Positions 1 to 9,741 are shown, numbered from the stretch's first letter. The stretch: DNA of 50,438 nucleotides from Halobacteriales archaeon QH_10_67_22 (GCA_003021305.1 PXQN01000076.1:1-50438), one strand, 5' to 3'. Notes: a model not told the origin generated them from the letters alone. Program-made: numbers and translations.

Positions 1-961
1 CGAGGCCGTCCATCATCGTCAGCAGCTGGGCGACGACGCGGCGTTCGACTTCGCCGGTGACGTCCTCGCGCTTGGGCGCGATCGAGTCGAGCTCGTCGAT
101 GAAGATGATAGATGGGGCTTCCTCGGTGGCGTCCTCGAAGATCTCCCTGAGTTGCTGTTCGGACTCGCCGTAGTACTTCGAGATGATCTCCGGGCCGGCG
201 ATAGAGAAGAAACTCGCGGAGGTTTCGTTGGCGACGGCTTTGGCCAGCAGCGTCTTCCCGGTGCCGGGCGGGCCGTGCAACAGCACCCCCTGGGGCGGCT
301 CGATGCCGAGTTTCTTGAAGATCTGGGGGTGTTTCATCGGGAGTTCGACCATCTCCCGGACGCGCTGGATCTCGTTTTGCAGGCCGCCGATGTCCTCGTA
401 GGTGATCCCGCCGCCGGTCTTCTCGAAGCCCGAGATCGGTTCCTCGCGCAGTTCGACCTCGGTGTCCTCGGTGATGAGGACGACGCCCTCGGGTGCGGTC
501 TCGACGGCGATCAGCGGGATCGCTTGCCCGGGCGAGCGCATGAACGGGTGGTTCGTCGAGGACATGACGGGAACGATGTCGCGTTCGACGACCGGGCGTT
601 TGAGGATCTGCCGTTTGACCATGCCGGCGGCGTCGGAGCCGAACTGGACGCTGGCCTCCTCGGGCGGCGCGAGGACGAGTTTGTCGGCCTTGTCGGCCTC
701 GGCTTTCCGTATCTCGACCCGTTCGCCGATCCCCACGTCGGCGTTCTGGCGCGTGAACCCGTCGATGCGCACGGTGTCGGTGTTCCAGTCCTGTCGGTCC
801 GCACGCCAGACCTTCGCGGCCGTCGTGTCCGCGCCTTCGATCTCGATGATGTCCCCCGGCGAGAGCTTGAGGTGCAACAGCGTGTCCGGGTCCAGGCGGG
901 CGATGCCCCGGCCCGAGTCGTTCGGGTACGCCTTTGCCACCTCCAGTTGCACTTCGTTCAT
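1..961 (-). CDS. CDC48/VCP-like AAA+ ATPase, 5' part only (runs off the window)
   Basis: Reading the minus strand from ATG at 961 gives [19 protein letters not shown], the start of archaeal CDC48 (VAT). This ATP-driven unfoldase extracts and unfolds proteins in the cytoplasm as a hexamer. About 320 residues are present: the double-psi-barrel N domain (about 1-180), then the start of the D1 AAA domain with Walker A GPPGTGKT and Walker [15 protein letters not shown]. The rest of D1 and all of D2 lie beyond base 1, so the gene is cut by the window edge and not broken. The ORF track missed it because no stop codon is present. It is divergent from the 60-aa gene at 1123. Halophiles carry several CDC48 paralogues and I cannot say which this is. 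Confidence 0.95.
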   Translation of the reverse strand, partial: MNEVQLEVAKAYPNDSGRGIARLDPDTLLHLKLSPGDIIEIEGADTTAAKVWRADRQDWNTDTVRIDGFTRQNADVGIGERVEIRKAEADKADKLVLAPPEEASVQFGSDAAGMVKRQILKRPVVERDIVPVMSSTNHPFMRSPGQAIPLIAVETAPEGVVLITEDTEVELREEPISGFEKTGGGITYEDIGGLQNEIQRVREMVELPMKHPQIFKKLGIEPPQGVLLHGPPGTGKTLLAKAVANETSASFFSIAGPEIISKYYGESEQQLREIFEDATEEAPSIIFIDELDSIAPKREDVTGEVERRVVAQLLTMMDGL

Positions 962-1122
962 AGTGGAAGGTTGTCCCTCACTCGGGTAGCCCCGCGGATA
1001 TGCTTTTCCCTCCCGGCGGTTCCGGCGTTCGTTTGGTGATCGAGTACGTGTAGAGTAGTCACAGTTGCGGTCCGCGATACTCGCGTGATCAACTACTTAC
1101 CCCTGGGGATAGAAACAGCGGT

Positions 1123-1305
1123 ATGGACATCGCCTTGCTCGCCGGCGGCGTCTTCGCGGTGGCCGTCATCGTGCTCGCGGACAGGGTCGACGCCGTCGTC
1201 GACACGTTGCACACGTCGGACGACCCACTCACCGACTTCGACGCCGAACTGGACGCCGAGCCAGAAAGCGGTGACGACGCCGCCGAATCACTCGACGACG
1301 CCTGA
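1123..1305 (+). CDS. small membrane-anchored acidic protein, unknown function
   Basis: This is a 60-residue ORF starting MDIALLAGGVFAVAVIVLADRVD. One hydrophobic segment (residues 2-19) is followed by an acidic, soluble tail (DDPLTDFDAELDAEPESGDD). The composition and GC-rich third positions fit a genuine haloarchaeal gene. A TATA-like stretch (ctactta) lies about 25-30 nt upstream, consistent with a leaderless start. The TGA stop at 1303-1305 is the left target copy of repeat element A1. I recognise no family. A role as a small membrane partner is only a guess. Confidence 0.6.
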   Translation: MDIALLAGGVFAVAVIVLADRVDAVVDTLHTSDDPLTDFDAELDAEPESGDDAAESLDDA

Positions 1306-1412
1306 TACGGTCGTGCGTACCTAATTTCTGCAGTGTCGGTTCGGATCGGCGTTTCGGACCACGAGGGCGGTCGTCTATTTCGTGAGCACAAAAAGAATTA
1401 CACACGACCGTA
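1306..1412. repeat. Family A inverted-repeat element (A1), complete, 107 bp
   Basis: The ends are TACGGTCGTGCGTA and an imperfect reverse complement, ACACGACCGTA. The element is flanked by TGA (1303-1305, the stop codon of the preceding gene) and TGA (1413-1415), a 3-bp target duplication. The interior closely matches A2 (11658), A4 (38682) and, inverted, A3 (35417) and A5 (39362). It has no coding capacity. It is best described as a MITE-like non-autonomous element between two convergent genes, where it may also act as a hairpin terminator (inference). Confidence 0.85.
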
Positions 1413-1422
1413 TGAGACCCGC

Positions 1423-1824
1423 TCACTTCCGGGCACCCAGTTCTTGCCGGAGGATCGTTGCCCCACCGAGACTGAGGAGTCCACCGATCCCGAGAAACAG
1501 CACCCACTGCCGGAGGTTGTACGGCGCGTCCCGCATCGACGCGACCTTGTCCTGTCGGTACTCCTCGAAGCCGATCGTCTGACAGCGTCGAACCTCGCTC
1601 TCGCCCAGGGTCACCTCCTCCATGCCCATCCCGGCGTCGACCATCCGGGACTGGCCCGCCAGGTCCTCGCACCCGCTCTTGTACTCCTGGAACTCGGCTC
1701 TGGTCACCGTCGTCGTGGCGTCGGCGTAGACGCTCCCGGCGACCATCGCGAGCCCGAGGACCAGGATACCGGCGGCGACGACGACCGAACCACGGTTCTC
1801 ACGGCGAGGACTGTCGGGGGCCAT
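1423..1824 (-). CDS. predicted membrane protein with two TM segments, unknown function
   Basis: This 133-residue protein begins MAPDSPRRENRGSVVVAAG. A TM segment at about residues 13-34 precedes an extracytoplasmic or loop region with three cysteines (around SGCEDLAG and RRCQTIGF). A second TM segment near the C terminus (LFLGIGGLLSLGGATIL) follows. The start is supported by a TATA-like ggttatagtcg on the minus strand about 25-30 nt upstream (1847-1857). It converges with the 60-aa gene, with element A1 between them. I recognise no domain. Confidence 0.7.
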   Translation of the reverse strand: MAPDSPRRENRGSVVVAAGILVLGLAMVAGSVYADATTTVTRAEFQEYKSGCEDLAGQSRMVDAGMGMEEVTLGESEVRRCQTIGFEEYRQDKVASMRDAPYNLRQWVLFLGIGGLLSLGGATILRQELGARK

Positions 1825-1940
1825 AGCTCGAACGTAGCCTCGGGACGACTATAACCGATCCGGGCGGTCCGGACCCGACCAGCTCGTGCCGGCCGGTCGC
1901 TCGCCGAAACTGGTTTGCTGGCGGAGCGACACGCTCGCGT

Positions 1941-1989
1941 ATGCGCGGACTCGACGACACGGACCGAGCGATCCTCGGGTTGTTGCTCA
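1941..1989 (+). pseudogene. 5' stub of an Lrp/AsnC-family transcription regulator (likely copper-responsive)
   Basis: The reading frame begins MRGLDDTDRAILGLLL, the characteristic N terminus of the Lrp/AsnC helix-turn-helix domain. After about 16 codons it runs straight into repeat element C1 and loses all similarity. The frame then continues as element sequence to a stop at 2123. In many halophiles an AsnC/TRASH-domain regulator sits directly upstream of the copper P-type ATPase (family knowledge), so this is probably the remains of the copA regulator. The rest of the DNA-binding domain and any metal-sensing domain are gone. Confidence 0.65.
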
Positions 1990-2084
1990 TACTGTCGGAC
2001 ACAAGCAAGCCGACACTCGATGCTTCGTTTGGCGGTCTCCGAGACGTCTCGATGGTGAAACACCGACGAGCGTGTTCACGTACT
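1990..2084. repeat. Family C inverted-repeat element (C1), truncated, 95 of 109 bp
   Basis: It begins TACTGTCGGACACAAGCAAG and follows the reverse complement of C2 (10645) almost base for base as far as gttcacgtact. The expected terminal cgtgtccgacagta is missing and unrelated sequence follows. It lies inside the Lrp/AsnC stub, so insertion followed by a deletion starting at the element end would explain both the lost terminus and the lost regulator. Confidence 0.8.
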
Positions 2085-2114
2085 ACACTGCTTTCGTTCA
2101 CAAGGGACAAACCG

Positions 2115-2124
2115 CTTGAATAAG
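2115..2124 (+). promoter_or_regulatory. TATA-like promoter element of copA
   Basis: The stretch cttgaataag lies 20-29 nt before the copA ATG at 2144, the spacing expected for a leaderless or very short-leader haloarchaeal transcript. No Shine-Dalgarno sequence precedes the ATG. The promoter is downstream of the C1 element, so copA can be expressed independently of the broken regulator gene. Confidence 0.45.
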
Positions 2125-2143
2125 CAGCCCCTTTAGACTAGTA

Positions 2144-4760
2144 ATGAGTGAGAGACGCGTCCCGCTGGAGGTGACAGGGATGAGCTGTGCCAACTGTGCG
2201 GCGACCATCGAGGAATCGGTAGCGTCGCTGGACGGCGTCTCGTCGGTGGACGTCAACTACGCGACCGACGAGGGGACGGTGGCCTACGACCCCGAGGCGG
2301 TGACGCTGGCCGAGATCCACAAGGCCGTCGCCGACGCGGGGTACGAGGCCGCGACGGAGACGGTGACAGTCGGGATCACGGGGATGTCGTGTGCCAACTG
2401 CGCCGAGACCAACGAGGCGGCGCTCCTGGAGACGCAGGGGGTCGTCGATGCGGACGTGAACTTCGCCACCGACGAGGCCAGCGTCACGTACAACCCCGCC
2501 GCGGCCTCGCCCGCGGATATCTACGACGCCATCGAACGAGCGGGCTACACGCCGGTCCGCGAGGACGAGGGCCAAAAGGGAGACGGTGAGTCGAGCGGGG
2601 ACCGTCAGGCGGCCGCACGGAACGAGGAGATCCGCCATCAGCGGAAACTGACCCTGTTCGGCGCCGCCCTCTCCGTGCCGCTGCTGGGGATGCTCGCGGG
2701 CCACCTGTTCGCGCCGGCCTGGATGGAGACGGCGTTCGCGGGCGTGCCCCTGGGGTGGGTCGCGTTCGCGCTGGCCACGCCGGTCCAGGTCGTCCTCGGG
2801 CGCCAGTACTACGAGAACTCCTACAAAGCGCTCGTTCGCAACCGGACGGCGAACATGGACGTGCTGATCGCGCTCGGTTCTTCGACGGCCTATCTCTACT
2901 CGGTGGCGCGACTGCTGGGTTTTCCCGGCGAGGGGATCTACTTCGACACGGCGGCGCTCATCCTGGTGTTCATCACGCTGGGCAACTACCTGGAGGCGCG
3001 TTCGAAGGGCCAGGCCTCGGAGGCGATCCGCAGTCTCCTGGAGATGGAAGCGGAGACAGCCACGCTCGTCGAGACCGAGGACGGCGACACCGTCGAACGC
3101 GAGGTAGCCCTGGAGGACGTCGAAGTGGGCGACCGGCTGAAAGTGCGGCCAGGCGAGAAGGTCCCGACCGACGGCGTCGTCGTCGAGGGCGAGAGCGCCG
3201 TCGACGAGTCGATGGTCACCGGGGAGTCGGTCCCAGTCGGGAAGGGACCCGACGACGAGGTGATCGGGTCGACGGTCAACCAGAACGGCGTGCTCGTCGT
3301 CGAGGCGACCAAGGTCGGCTCGGAGACGGCCATCCAGCAGATCGTCCAGCGAGTCAAAGACGCCCAGAGCCGCCAGCCCGAGATCCAGAACGTCGCCGAC
3401 CGGGTCAGCGCGTACTTCGTCCCCGCAGTCATCGTCAACGCCCTGTTCTGGGGGAGCGTCTGGTACGCGTTTCCCGACGTGCTGGCCGGCCTCGTGTCGG
3501 GACTGCCCCTGTGGGGGCTGGCGGCCGGCGGGCCGGCCACAGTCGGTGCCTTCGAGTTCGCCGTCGTGGTCTTTGCCTCGGCAGTGTTGATCGCCTGTCC
3601 CTGTGCGCTGGGGCTGGCGACGCCGGCGGCGACGATGGTCGGCACCGCCATCGGTGCCCGCAACGGCGTCCTCTTCGAGGGCGGCGACATCTTAGAGCGG
3701 GTTCGCGACGTCGATACCGTCGTCTTCGACAAGACTGGAACGCTGACCCGGGGCGAGATGGAACTGACCGACGTGGTGGCGCTCCCGGCGACCGACGGCG
3801 GACGGTGGCGTCCTCGAGCCCGAACTGACCGAGGAGTTCGTCCTCGAAGTCGCCGCGAGCGCCGAATCGGGAAGCGAACACCCGCTGGCCGAGGCCATCG
3901 TCGCGGGCGCCCGCGACCGCGGCATCGACGTCGGGAGTCCGACGGAGTTCGAGAACGTGCCCGGTCACGGCGTGAAAGCGACGACTCGCCACGGCCAGGT
4001 CCTCGTGGGCAACCGGAAGCTGATGGCCGACAACGGCGTCAACCCCGAGCCCGCAGCCGACGCGATGGACAGGCTCGAACGGGAGGGCAAGACGGCGATG
4101 CTCGTCGCACTGGCGGACGACGCCAGTGACTCGGACGGGGACCAGGCCCCCGACTACCGGCTGCTGGGCGTCGTCGCGGACGCCGACACGGTCAAAGACT
4201 CCGCCCGGAAGGCGGTTTCGGCGCTCCGGGAGCGCGGCGTGGACGTCTGGATGATCACCGGCGACAACGAGCGCACTGCGGGGGCCGTCGCCGAGACGGT
4301 CAGCATCGACCCCGCCAACGTGATGGCGAGTGTCCTGCCCGACCAGAAAGCCGACGCGGTCGACGACCTCCAGTCCGGGGGCCGGCGGGCGATGATGGTC
4401 GGCGACGGCGTCAACGACGCGCCCGCGCTGGCGACGGCCTACGTCGGGTGTGCCATCGGCAGCGGCACCGACGTCGCCATCGAAGCCGCAGACGTGACGC
4501 TGATGCGTGACGACCCCGTGGACGTGCTCAAAGCCATCCGCGTCTCCGCCGGGACGCTCTCGAAGATCAAACAGAACCTCTTCTGGGCGCTCGGGTACAA
4601 CACGGCGATGATCCCCCTGGCGTCGCTGGGCTTGCTCCAGCCGGTGCTTGCGGCGGCGGCGATGGCCGTCTCCAGCGTCTCGGTGCTCACCAACAGTCTC
4701 CTCTTTCGCCGGTACACCCCCGACGAGGAGTACCGGCTCCTCGGACTGTTCGAACGCTGA
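2144..4760 (+). pseudogene. copA: Copper-translocating P1B-type ATPase, split by a +1 frameshift
   Basis: A Cu(I)/Ag(I) export pump of the cell membrane. Two N-terminal heavy-metal domains each carry GMSCANC (about residues 12-18 and 80-86). Next come the TM core with IACPCALG (CPC about 485), the phosphorylation motif DKTGT (about 529), MVGDGVNDAPAL, and a C-terminal membrane pair with GYNTAM and MAVSSVSVLTNS, the P1B-1 copper signature. The N-terminal frame leaves register near 3797-3805 (gacggcggacggtggcg): it reads RWRPRARTDRG, while the frame one base later reads DGGVLEPELTEEFVLEVAAS. The second half continues to TGA at 4760. The span of 2617 nt is one more than a multiple of three, fitting a 1-nt insertion. 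Repaired, the protein would be about 871 aa. This may be a real inactivation or a sequencing error. The halocyanin gene follows. Confidence 0.9.
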
Positions 4761-4868
4761 CCGGCCCGATCCTACATCAAAATTCGTGATGTTAGTGGCC
4801 GAGACGGCCAATGCCGAACTTGTTTTGGTAAGTCTCTTTGGCGTGCTACCGTTACGTTCGAGTTGGAT

Positions 4869-5450
4869 ATGAACGGCAAACTCGGACGGCGGACGTTGAT
4901 CCGCGGCATCGGAGCGGCGGCGACAGCGGGTGTGCTGGCAGGTTGTTCGACTGACACGCGCGAGGACGGGGGCGATGGAGACGGTGGCGACGGCGAGATG
5001 ACAGACAGCGAGATGACCGACGGCGAGATGACAGACAGCGAGATGACCGACGGTGAGATGACCGACGGCGAGACCACCGAGAGCGGTGGCGGCGACGTTC
5101 CCGCGGAGGTCGACGACTACCTCAGCGAGGGCAACGCCAACCTGTACGAGGGAGAGGCAGTCGACGAGACCGGCACCGACAACCCGACGGTGATGGTCGG
5201 CGCCGGCGAGGGGTTCGCGTTCGACCCGCCCGCGATCAGAGTCTCGTCGGGGACGACGGTCACCTGGGAGTGGACCGGCGCAGGTGGCAACCACAACGTC
5301 GTCGAAAACGACGGCGAATTCGACAGCGGCGAGACCATCAACGAGGAAGGCCACACCTTCGAACACACGTTCGAGGAGAGCGGCAACTTCACGTACGTCT
5401 GCGAACCCCACGAAGTCGCGGGTATGCTGGGCGCCGTGGTCGTCGAGTAG
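4869..5450 (+). CDS. Halocyanin-type blue copper lipoprotein
   Basis: A 193-residue secreted copper protein, probably an electron carrier on the outer face of the membrane. The N terminus MNGKLGRRTLIRGIGAAATAGVLAGCS has a twin-arginine motif and a lipobox (LAGC), so export by Tat and lipid anchoring are expected. A linker of near-perfect repeats (EMTDSEMTDGEMTD) precedes one plastocyanin/azurin-like domain. The likely type 1 copper ligands are the His of GGNHNVV, Cys and His of YVCEPHE, and Met of VAGMLG. The ORF track starts at a TTG (4863), but the ATG two codons later is preferred. Its position behind copA suggests a copper-handling locus. Confidence 0.92.
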   Translation: MNGKLGRRTLIRGIGAAATAGVLAGCSTDTREDGGDGDGGDGEMTDSEMTDGEMTDSEMTDGEMTDGETTESGGGDVPAEVDDYLSEGNANLYEGEAVDETGTDNPTVMVGAGEGFAFDPPAIRVSSGTTVTWEWTGAGGNHNVVENDGEFDSGETINEEGHTFEHTFEESGNFTYVCEPHEVAGMLGAVVVE

Positions 5451-5522
5451 GCAGGCAAAGGCCGTTTCTCTCGTGCCGTTCGTTCTCGATGGTCGCGTCG
5501 AGCGCAGTGAGGAGTCCGGTCG

Positions 5523-6839
5523 CTAGTCGCCGCGCAACTCGGCCATGTGGTCGATGCGTTTCTGGACGAGGTCGGGTTTGCCGATGTCGTGACGGATTCG
5601 CAGTCCCTCCTCGCCGGCCAGTGCGAGTGCGTCTTCGGCGATCCCCTCGGCAGTCGTGATCGATTCGGCGACGCCGACGACGGCGAATGCACGGGAGGTG
5701 GTCGTGTAGACCCCGTCCTCGCGTTCGTCGACGCTGGCATAAAAGAGGATGGCCTCGCCGTCGGCGTCGTCGGCCGCCGCCGCGGCGCTGTCCTCGTCGA
5801 CGGTCACTTTCGTCCCGGCCTCGGGCTCCGTGGGATAGCCCGCCGGGACGGCGTACTTGCAGACGGTCGCCTTCGGGTCGAAGGAGAGTTTCGGTAGCGA
5901 CTCGCCCTCGCGTGCGGCCACCAGCACGTCCAGGAAGTCCGTGTTGAGCACAGGCAGCGTGTTCATCGCCTCCGGGTCGCCGAAGCGTGCGTTGAACTCG
6001 ACGACTTTCGGCCCCTCGTCCGTGAGCATGAACTGGCCGTAGAGGACACCCTTGTACCCTTCGAGGGCGTCGACGGTCGCCTCCAGAACGGCGACGGCGT
6101 CCTCGTAGTCCTCGCGGGACATGAACGGCAACTCCAGCCCCCCGTCGGAGTACGAGCCCATCCCGCCGGTGTTGGGCCCTTCGTCGCCCTCGTAGGCACG
6201 TTTGTGGTCCTGGACGGCCGGGGTGACCCGCACCTGCCCGTTGGCGACGAACGCCTGGATAGTGAACTCCTCGCCGATCAGCCGCTCCTCGAGAACGATG
6301 CGGTCGTAGCCGGACTCGCGGATGTACGCTTTCCCCTCCTCGGCGGTGACCTGGTCGCCGATGACGCGGACGCCCTTGCCGCCGGTCAGGCCCGCCGGTT
6401 TGATCGCCAGGTCGCCGTCGTACTCGTCGACGTACTCACAGGCCGCCTCCATGTCCTCGAACGTCTCGAAGTCGGGACAACCCTGGATGTCGTGGCGTTT
6501 CATGAACCGCCGCTGGAAGGCCTTGTCCGTCTCGATGCGGGCCTCGGCCTGCTGTGGACCGAAGGCGTAGACGCCCGCGTCGTCGAGTGCGTCGGCGACG
6601 CCGGCGTCCAGGGGCGCCTCGGGGCCGACCACCGCGAGCGTCGCGTCGACCTCGCGGGCGTAGGCGGTCACCGCCGTCGGGTTCGTCGTCTCCAGAGTCT
6701 CGAAGCCCGCGGCGAGACGGGCGATGCCGGGGTTGCGGTTGCCCGCACAGGCGTAGAGCTCGGCATCCGAGTCGGCGAGCGACCGGGCGACGGCGTGTTC
6801 GCGGCCGCCGCCCCCGACCAGCAGTACTGTCTCTGTCAT
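5523..6839 (-). CDS. purD: Phosphoribosylamine--glycine ligase (GAR synthetase)
   Basis: A cytoplasmic ATP-grasp enzyme that joins glycine to phosphoribosylamine in the second step of purine synthesis. The 438-residue ORF has the usual family length. Visible motifs are the N-terminal LLVGGGGREHAVA, the ATP-grasp loop KPAGLTGGKGVRV, GPNTGGMGSYS, and the metal-binding EFNARFGDPEAM. It is divergent from the DUF255 gene at 6929. Two other purine genes, purB and the purN-purH fusion, lie about 16 kb away in the same window. Confidence 0.97.
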   Translation of the reverse strand: MTETVLLVGGGGREHAVARSLADSDAELYACAGNRNPGIARLAAGFETLETTNPTAVTAYAREVDATLAVVGPEAPLDAGVADALDDAGVYAFGPQQAEARIETDKAFQRRFMKRHDIQGCPDFETFEDMEAACEYVDEYDGDLAIKPAGLTGGKGVRVIGDQVTAEEGKAYIRESGYDRIVLEERLIGEEFTIQAFVANGQVRVTPAVQDHKRAYEGDEGPNTGGMGSYSDGGLELPFMSREDYEDAVAVLEATVDALEGYKGVLYGQFMLTDEGPKVVEFNARFGDPEAMNTLPVLNTDFLDVLVAAREGESLPKLSFDPKATVCKYAVPAGYPTEPEAGTKVTVDEDSAAAAADDADGEAILFYASVDEREDGVYTTTSRAFAVVGVAESITTAEGIAEDALALAGEEGLRIRHDIGKPDLVQKRIDHMAELRGD

Positions 6840-6928
6840 AGGCGTAGGCCCGCGTGGTGGCGACGTAAGTCCTGCGTTCCGTCGCCCAGTTCGCCGGGCT
6901 TTACCGTCCGGCCGCCCGACCCTGACGT

Positions 6929-9157
6929 ATGAGCGCCGACGCCGACCCCACGGAGCGCAACCGCCTCGACGAGGAGGAGAGTCCCTATCTGCGCCAGCAC
7001 GCCGACAACCCCGTCAACTGGCAACCCTGGGACGAGCAAGCCTTCGAGGCCGCCCGCGAGCGGGACGTGCCTGTCTTTCTCTCTATCGGCTACGCCGCCT
7101 GTCACTGGTGTCACGTCATGGAAGAAGAGAGCTTCCAGGACGAAGAAGTCGCTCGCCTGCTCAACGAGCAGTTCGTCCCCGTCAAGGTCGACCGCGAGGA
7201 GCGCCCCGACGTCGACAGCATCTACATGAGCATCTGCCAGCAGGTCACCGGCCGGGGCGGGTGGCCCCTCAGCGCCTGGCTCACGCCCGAGGGCGAACCC
7301 TTCTACGTCGGGACGTACTTTCCGAAAGAGGCCAAGCGAAACCAGCCCGGCTTCGTCGGGTTGTTAGAGGACATCCACAACTCCTGGTCGGACCCGGCGG
7401 AACGCGAGGAGATACAGAACCGTGCCCGCCAGTGGACCGAGGCCATCGAGAGCGACCTCGAAGAGACACCCGACCACCCCGGGGAACTCCCGGACTCGGA
7501 ACTGCTGACCGACGCGGCGGCCGCTGCACTCCGGGGCGCAGACCGTGAACACGGCGGCTGGGGTCGCGGCCAGAAGTTCCCCCACTCCGGCCGGTTGCAC
7601 CTGCTCGCACGGGCCGACCACGCCGACGACGATGGCCGTGACACCTACCGGGAGGTGCTGGTCGAAGCGCTGGACGCGATGGCCGACGGGGGGATGTACG
7701 ACCACCTCGGCGGCGGCTTTCACCGGTACACCGTCGACCGGGAGTGGGTCGTCCCCCACTTCGAGAAGATGCTGTACGACAACGCCGAACTCGCGCGGGC
7801 CTACCTTGCCGGCTTCCAGGTCACCGGGACCGACCGCTACCGCGACGTGGCGACCGAGACGCTCGGATTCGTCGAACGCGAACTCACCCACCCCGACGGG
7901 GGGTTCTACAGTACGCTCTCGGCCGAGAGCGCGCCGCCCGACGACCCCGACGGCGACACCGAGGAGGGCCTGTTCTACGTCTGGACGCCCGCCGGGGTCC
8001 ACGACGCCGTCACCGCCCGCGTCGAGGACGACGAACTGCCCGACGGTGTCGACGCCGAACGCGCGGCCGAACTGTTCTGCGAGCGCTACGGCGTGACGCC
8101 CGGCGGGAACTTCGAGAACGGGACGACGGTGCTGACCCTGGCGGCGTCGGTCGAGGCGGTCGCCGAGTCGGCGGGGCTGTCGACCGGGGCGGTCGCGGCG
8201 GCGCTTGACGCGGCCAAGCGAGCGACGGTCGCCGCCCGCGAACAGCGGCCGCGACCGCCCCGCGACGAGAAGGTGCTCGCGGGGTGGAACGGGCTCATGA
8301 TCTCGGCGTTCGCCGAGGCCGCGGTCGTCGACGACGGCTCCTGGGCCGAGTCGGCCCAGCGGGCGCTGGCGTTCGTTCGCGAGCACCTCTGGAACGCCGA
8401 GGCGGGACGGCTCTCCCGGCGGTACAAGGACGTCTCCGGGCCGCGCCCGGAGGCTCGGGAGTCGGGGTCTCCAGGCGGGGACGTCAAAGTCACGGGCTAT
8501 CTGGAGGACTACGCTTTCCTGGCACGGGGGGCCTTCGACACCTACGGCGCGACCGGCGACGTCGACCACCTGGCCTTTGCCCTCGAACTGGCGAGAGTCG
8601 TCGAGGCGGAGTTCTGGGACGCCGAGGAACGGACGCTGTATTTCACGCCACAGAGCGGCGAGTCGCTGGTCGCGCGGCCCCAGGAGCTGACCGACCGGTC
8701 GACGCCGTCCAGCGCCGGGGTAGCCGCACAATTGCTGTCGGCACTGGATGCCTTCGTCGACCACGACCGGTTCGGGGCGGTTGCCGAGGGCGTCGTCGAA
8801 ACCCACGCCCCGAGCATCGAAGCCGACCCCATCCAGCACGCCTCGCTGGTGCTGGCGGCCGACGACCTCGCGACCGGACACAGCGAACTGACACTCGCCG
8901 GTGACCGACCCGACGCGTGGCGCGAGAGCCTGGCGACCACCTACGTGCCACGCCGAGTGCTCGCGCCCCGTCCCGCGACCGACGACGAACTCGACGAGTG
9001 GCTTGGCGTTCTCGGGGTCGACGGTACTCCTGCTGTCTGGGCGGACAGGAGCGCACGCGACGGGAAACTGACCGTCTACGCCTGTCGGGCGCGGGCCTGT
9101 TCGCCGCCGACCCACGACGTCGAGGAGGCGCTTGGCTGGTTCGACGGGTCAGAGTGA
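6929..9157 (+). CDS. DUF255 thioredoxin-domain protein (YyaL/SSP411 family)
   Basis: A 742-residue protein with the hallmark start [25 protein letters not shown] and an N-terminal thioredoxin-like domain whose active-site region reads [14 protein letters not shown]. The remaining 550 residues form the (alpha/alpha)6-barrel-like part typical of this family, with [10 protein letters not shown] and [15 protein letters not shown]. The length matches family members of 600-750 aa. The biochemical role of this conserved family is not settled. The TGA stop (9155-9157) is the target site of element B1, which separates it from the convergent thioredoxin gene. Confidence 0.93.
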   Translation: MSADADPTERNRLDEEESPYLRQHADNPVNWQPWDEQAFEAARERDVPVFLSIGYAACHWCHVMEEESFQDEEVARLLNEQFVPVKVDREERPDVDSIYMSICQQVTGRGGWPLSAWLTPEGEPFYVGTYFPKEAKRNQPGFVGLLEDIHNSWSDPAEREEIQNRARQWTEAIESDLEETPDHPGELPDSELLTDAAAAALRGADREHGGWGRGQKFPHSGRLHLLARADHADDDGRDTYREVLVEALDAMADGGMYDHLGGGFHRYTVDREWVVPHFEKMLYDNAELARAYLAGFQVTGTDRYRDVATETLGFVERELTHPDGGFYSTLSAESAPPDDPDGDTEEGLFYVWTPAGVHDAVTARVEDDELPDGVDAERAAELFCERYGVTPGGNFENGTTVLTLAASVEAVAESAGLSTGAVAAALDAAKRATVAAREQRPRPPRDEKVLAGWNGLMISAFAEAAVVDDGSWAESAQRALAFVREHLWNAEAGRLSRRYKDVSGPRPEARESGSPGGDVKVTGYLEDYAFLARGAFDTYGATGDVDHLAFALELARVVEAEFWDAEERTLYFTPQSGESLVARPQELTDRSTPSSAGVAAQLLSALDAFVDHDRFGAVAEGVVETHAPSIEADPIQHASLVLAADDLATGHSELTLAGDRPDAWRESLATTYVPRRVLAPRPATDDELDEWLGVLGVDGTPAVWADRSARDGKLTVYACRARACSPPTHDVEEALGWFDGSE

Positions 9158-9237
9158 TAGTGGTTATTGGAGCGATTTACCGGGACGACCGCACGACTGC
9201 GTGCGATCGATCCGGAACAGATCTACAGTAATCACTA
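9158..9237. repeat. Family B inverted-repeat element (B1), complete, 80 bp
   Basis: It begins TAGTGGTTATTGGAGCGATTTACCGG and ends TACAGTAATCACTA, with a central stem around gaccgcacg...cgtgcgatc. The left flank is TGA, the DUF255 stop codon. The right flank is CAA, so this copy lacks the clean TGA/TGA duplication of B3. Its last bases, read on the minus strand, form the TAG stop of the thioredoxin gene, so the element supplies that gene's stop codon. It is more diverged from B2 and B3 than they are from each other. Confidence 0.8.
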
Positions 9238-9639
9238 CAAGGCCGCCAGCTCTTCGAGTTCGCGGGAGAGATACACCGCGATGGGGACGGCCTCTTCCTC
9301 GACGAACCGCGCCACTTCCTCGCCGTCGTCGGTGCCCCCCGAGTCGCGCTCGACGACGACAGTCGGGATCAGTTCGATGCCGTACTCCTCGACACCGGGG
9401 CCGGTCTTCGAGCCGTCCTCTGCCTTCTCGACGGGGTAGTGCTCGACCCGGTCGTCGGGGACGCCGGCGGCCGCGAGAGCAGCGCCGAAGTCGGGCAACT
9501 GCGAGCGACAGTCGGTACACCAGTCCCCACCCCAGACCTTGTACCTGACCTCGTCGCTGAGCGTTGCCAGCACGTCGACCGAGTCGGCGTAGGCTTCCTC
9601 GGTCCAGACGGGGTTGGGCTCCATCGTCTCCAGTTTCAT
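9235..9639 (-). CDS. Thioredoxin-family protein with WCTDC active site
   Basis: Starting at the ATG at 9639 (MKLETMEPNPVWTEE) the protein has 134 residues. The core matches a thioredoxin fold: YKVWGGDWCTDCRSQLPDF carries the redox-active CxxC, and IELIPTVVVERDS holds the cis-proline. It is a likely disulfide reductase or redox partner in the cytoplasm. The ORF-track start 17 codons upstream reads through GC-rich sequence without family resemblance, so the shorter start is preferred. The TAG stop lies inside element B1, so the native C terminus may have been altered by that insertion. Confidence 0.85.
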   Translation of the reverse strand: MKLETMEPNPVWTEEAYADSVDVLATLSDEVRYKVWGGDWCTDCRSQLPDFGAALAAAGVPDDRVEHYPVEKAEDGSKTGPGVEEYGIELIPTVVVERDSGGTDDGEEVARFVEEEAVPIAVYLSRELEELAAL

Positions 9640-9741
9640 GCCACCTCGTTGCAGACCGACGGGCTTAGTTTCCCCGGGTGATGGCGACACTCCCTGCCGG
9701 TGACCGGGTGGTTTTCACGCCGGACGGCCTACCCTGTGGTA

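Noticed and set aside
3435-5411. 658-codon minus-strand ORF across copA and halocyanin
   Set aside because: It spans two genes and an intergenic region in antisense, and its repeats (AVGHLAVCHL) mirror the halocyanin linker repeat.
7364-9115. 583-codon minus-strand ORF opposite the DUF255 gene
   Set aside because: Antisense shadow; the plus-strand frame carries all family motifs.
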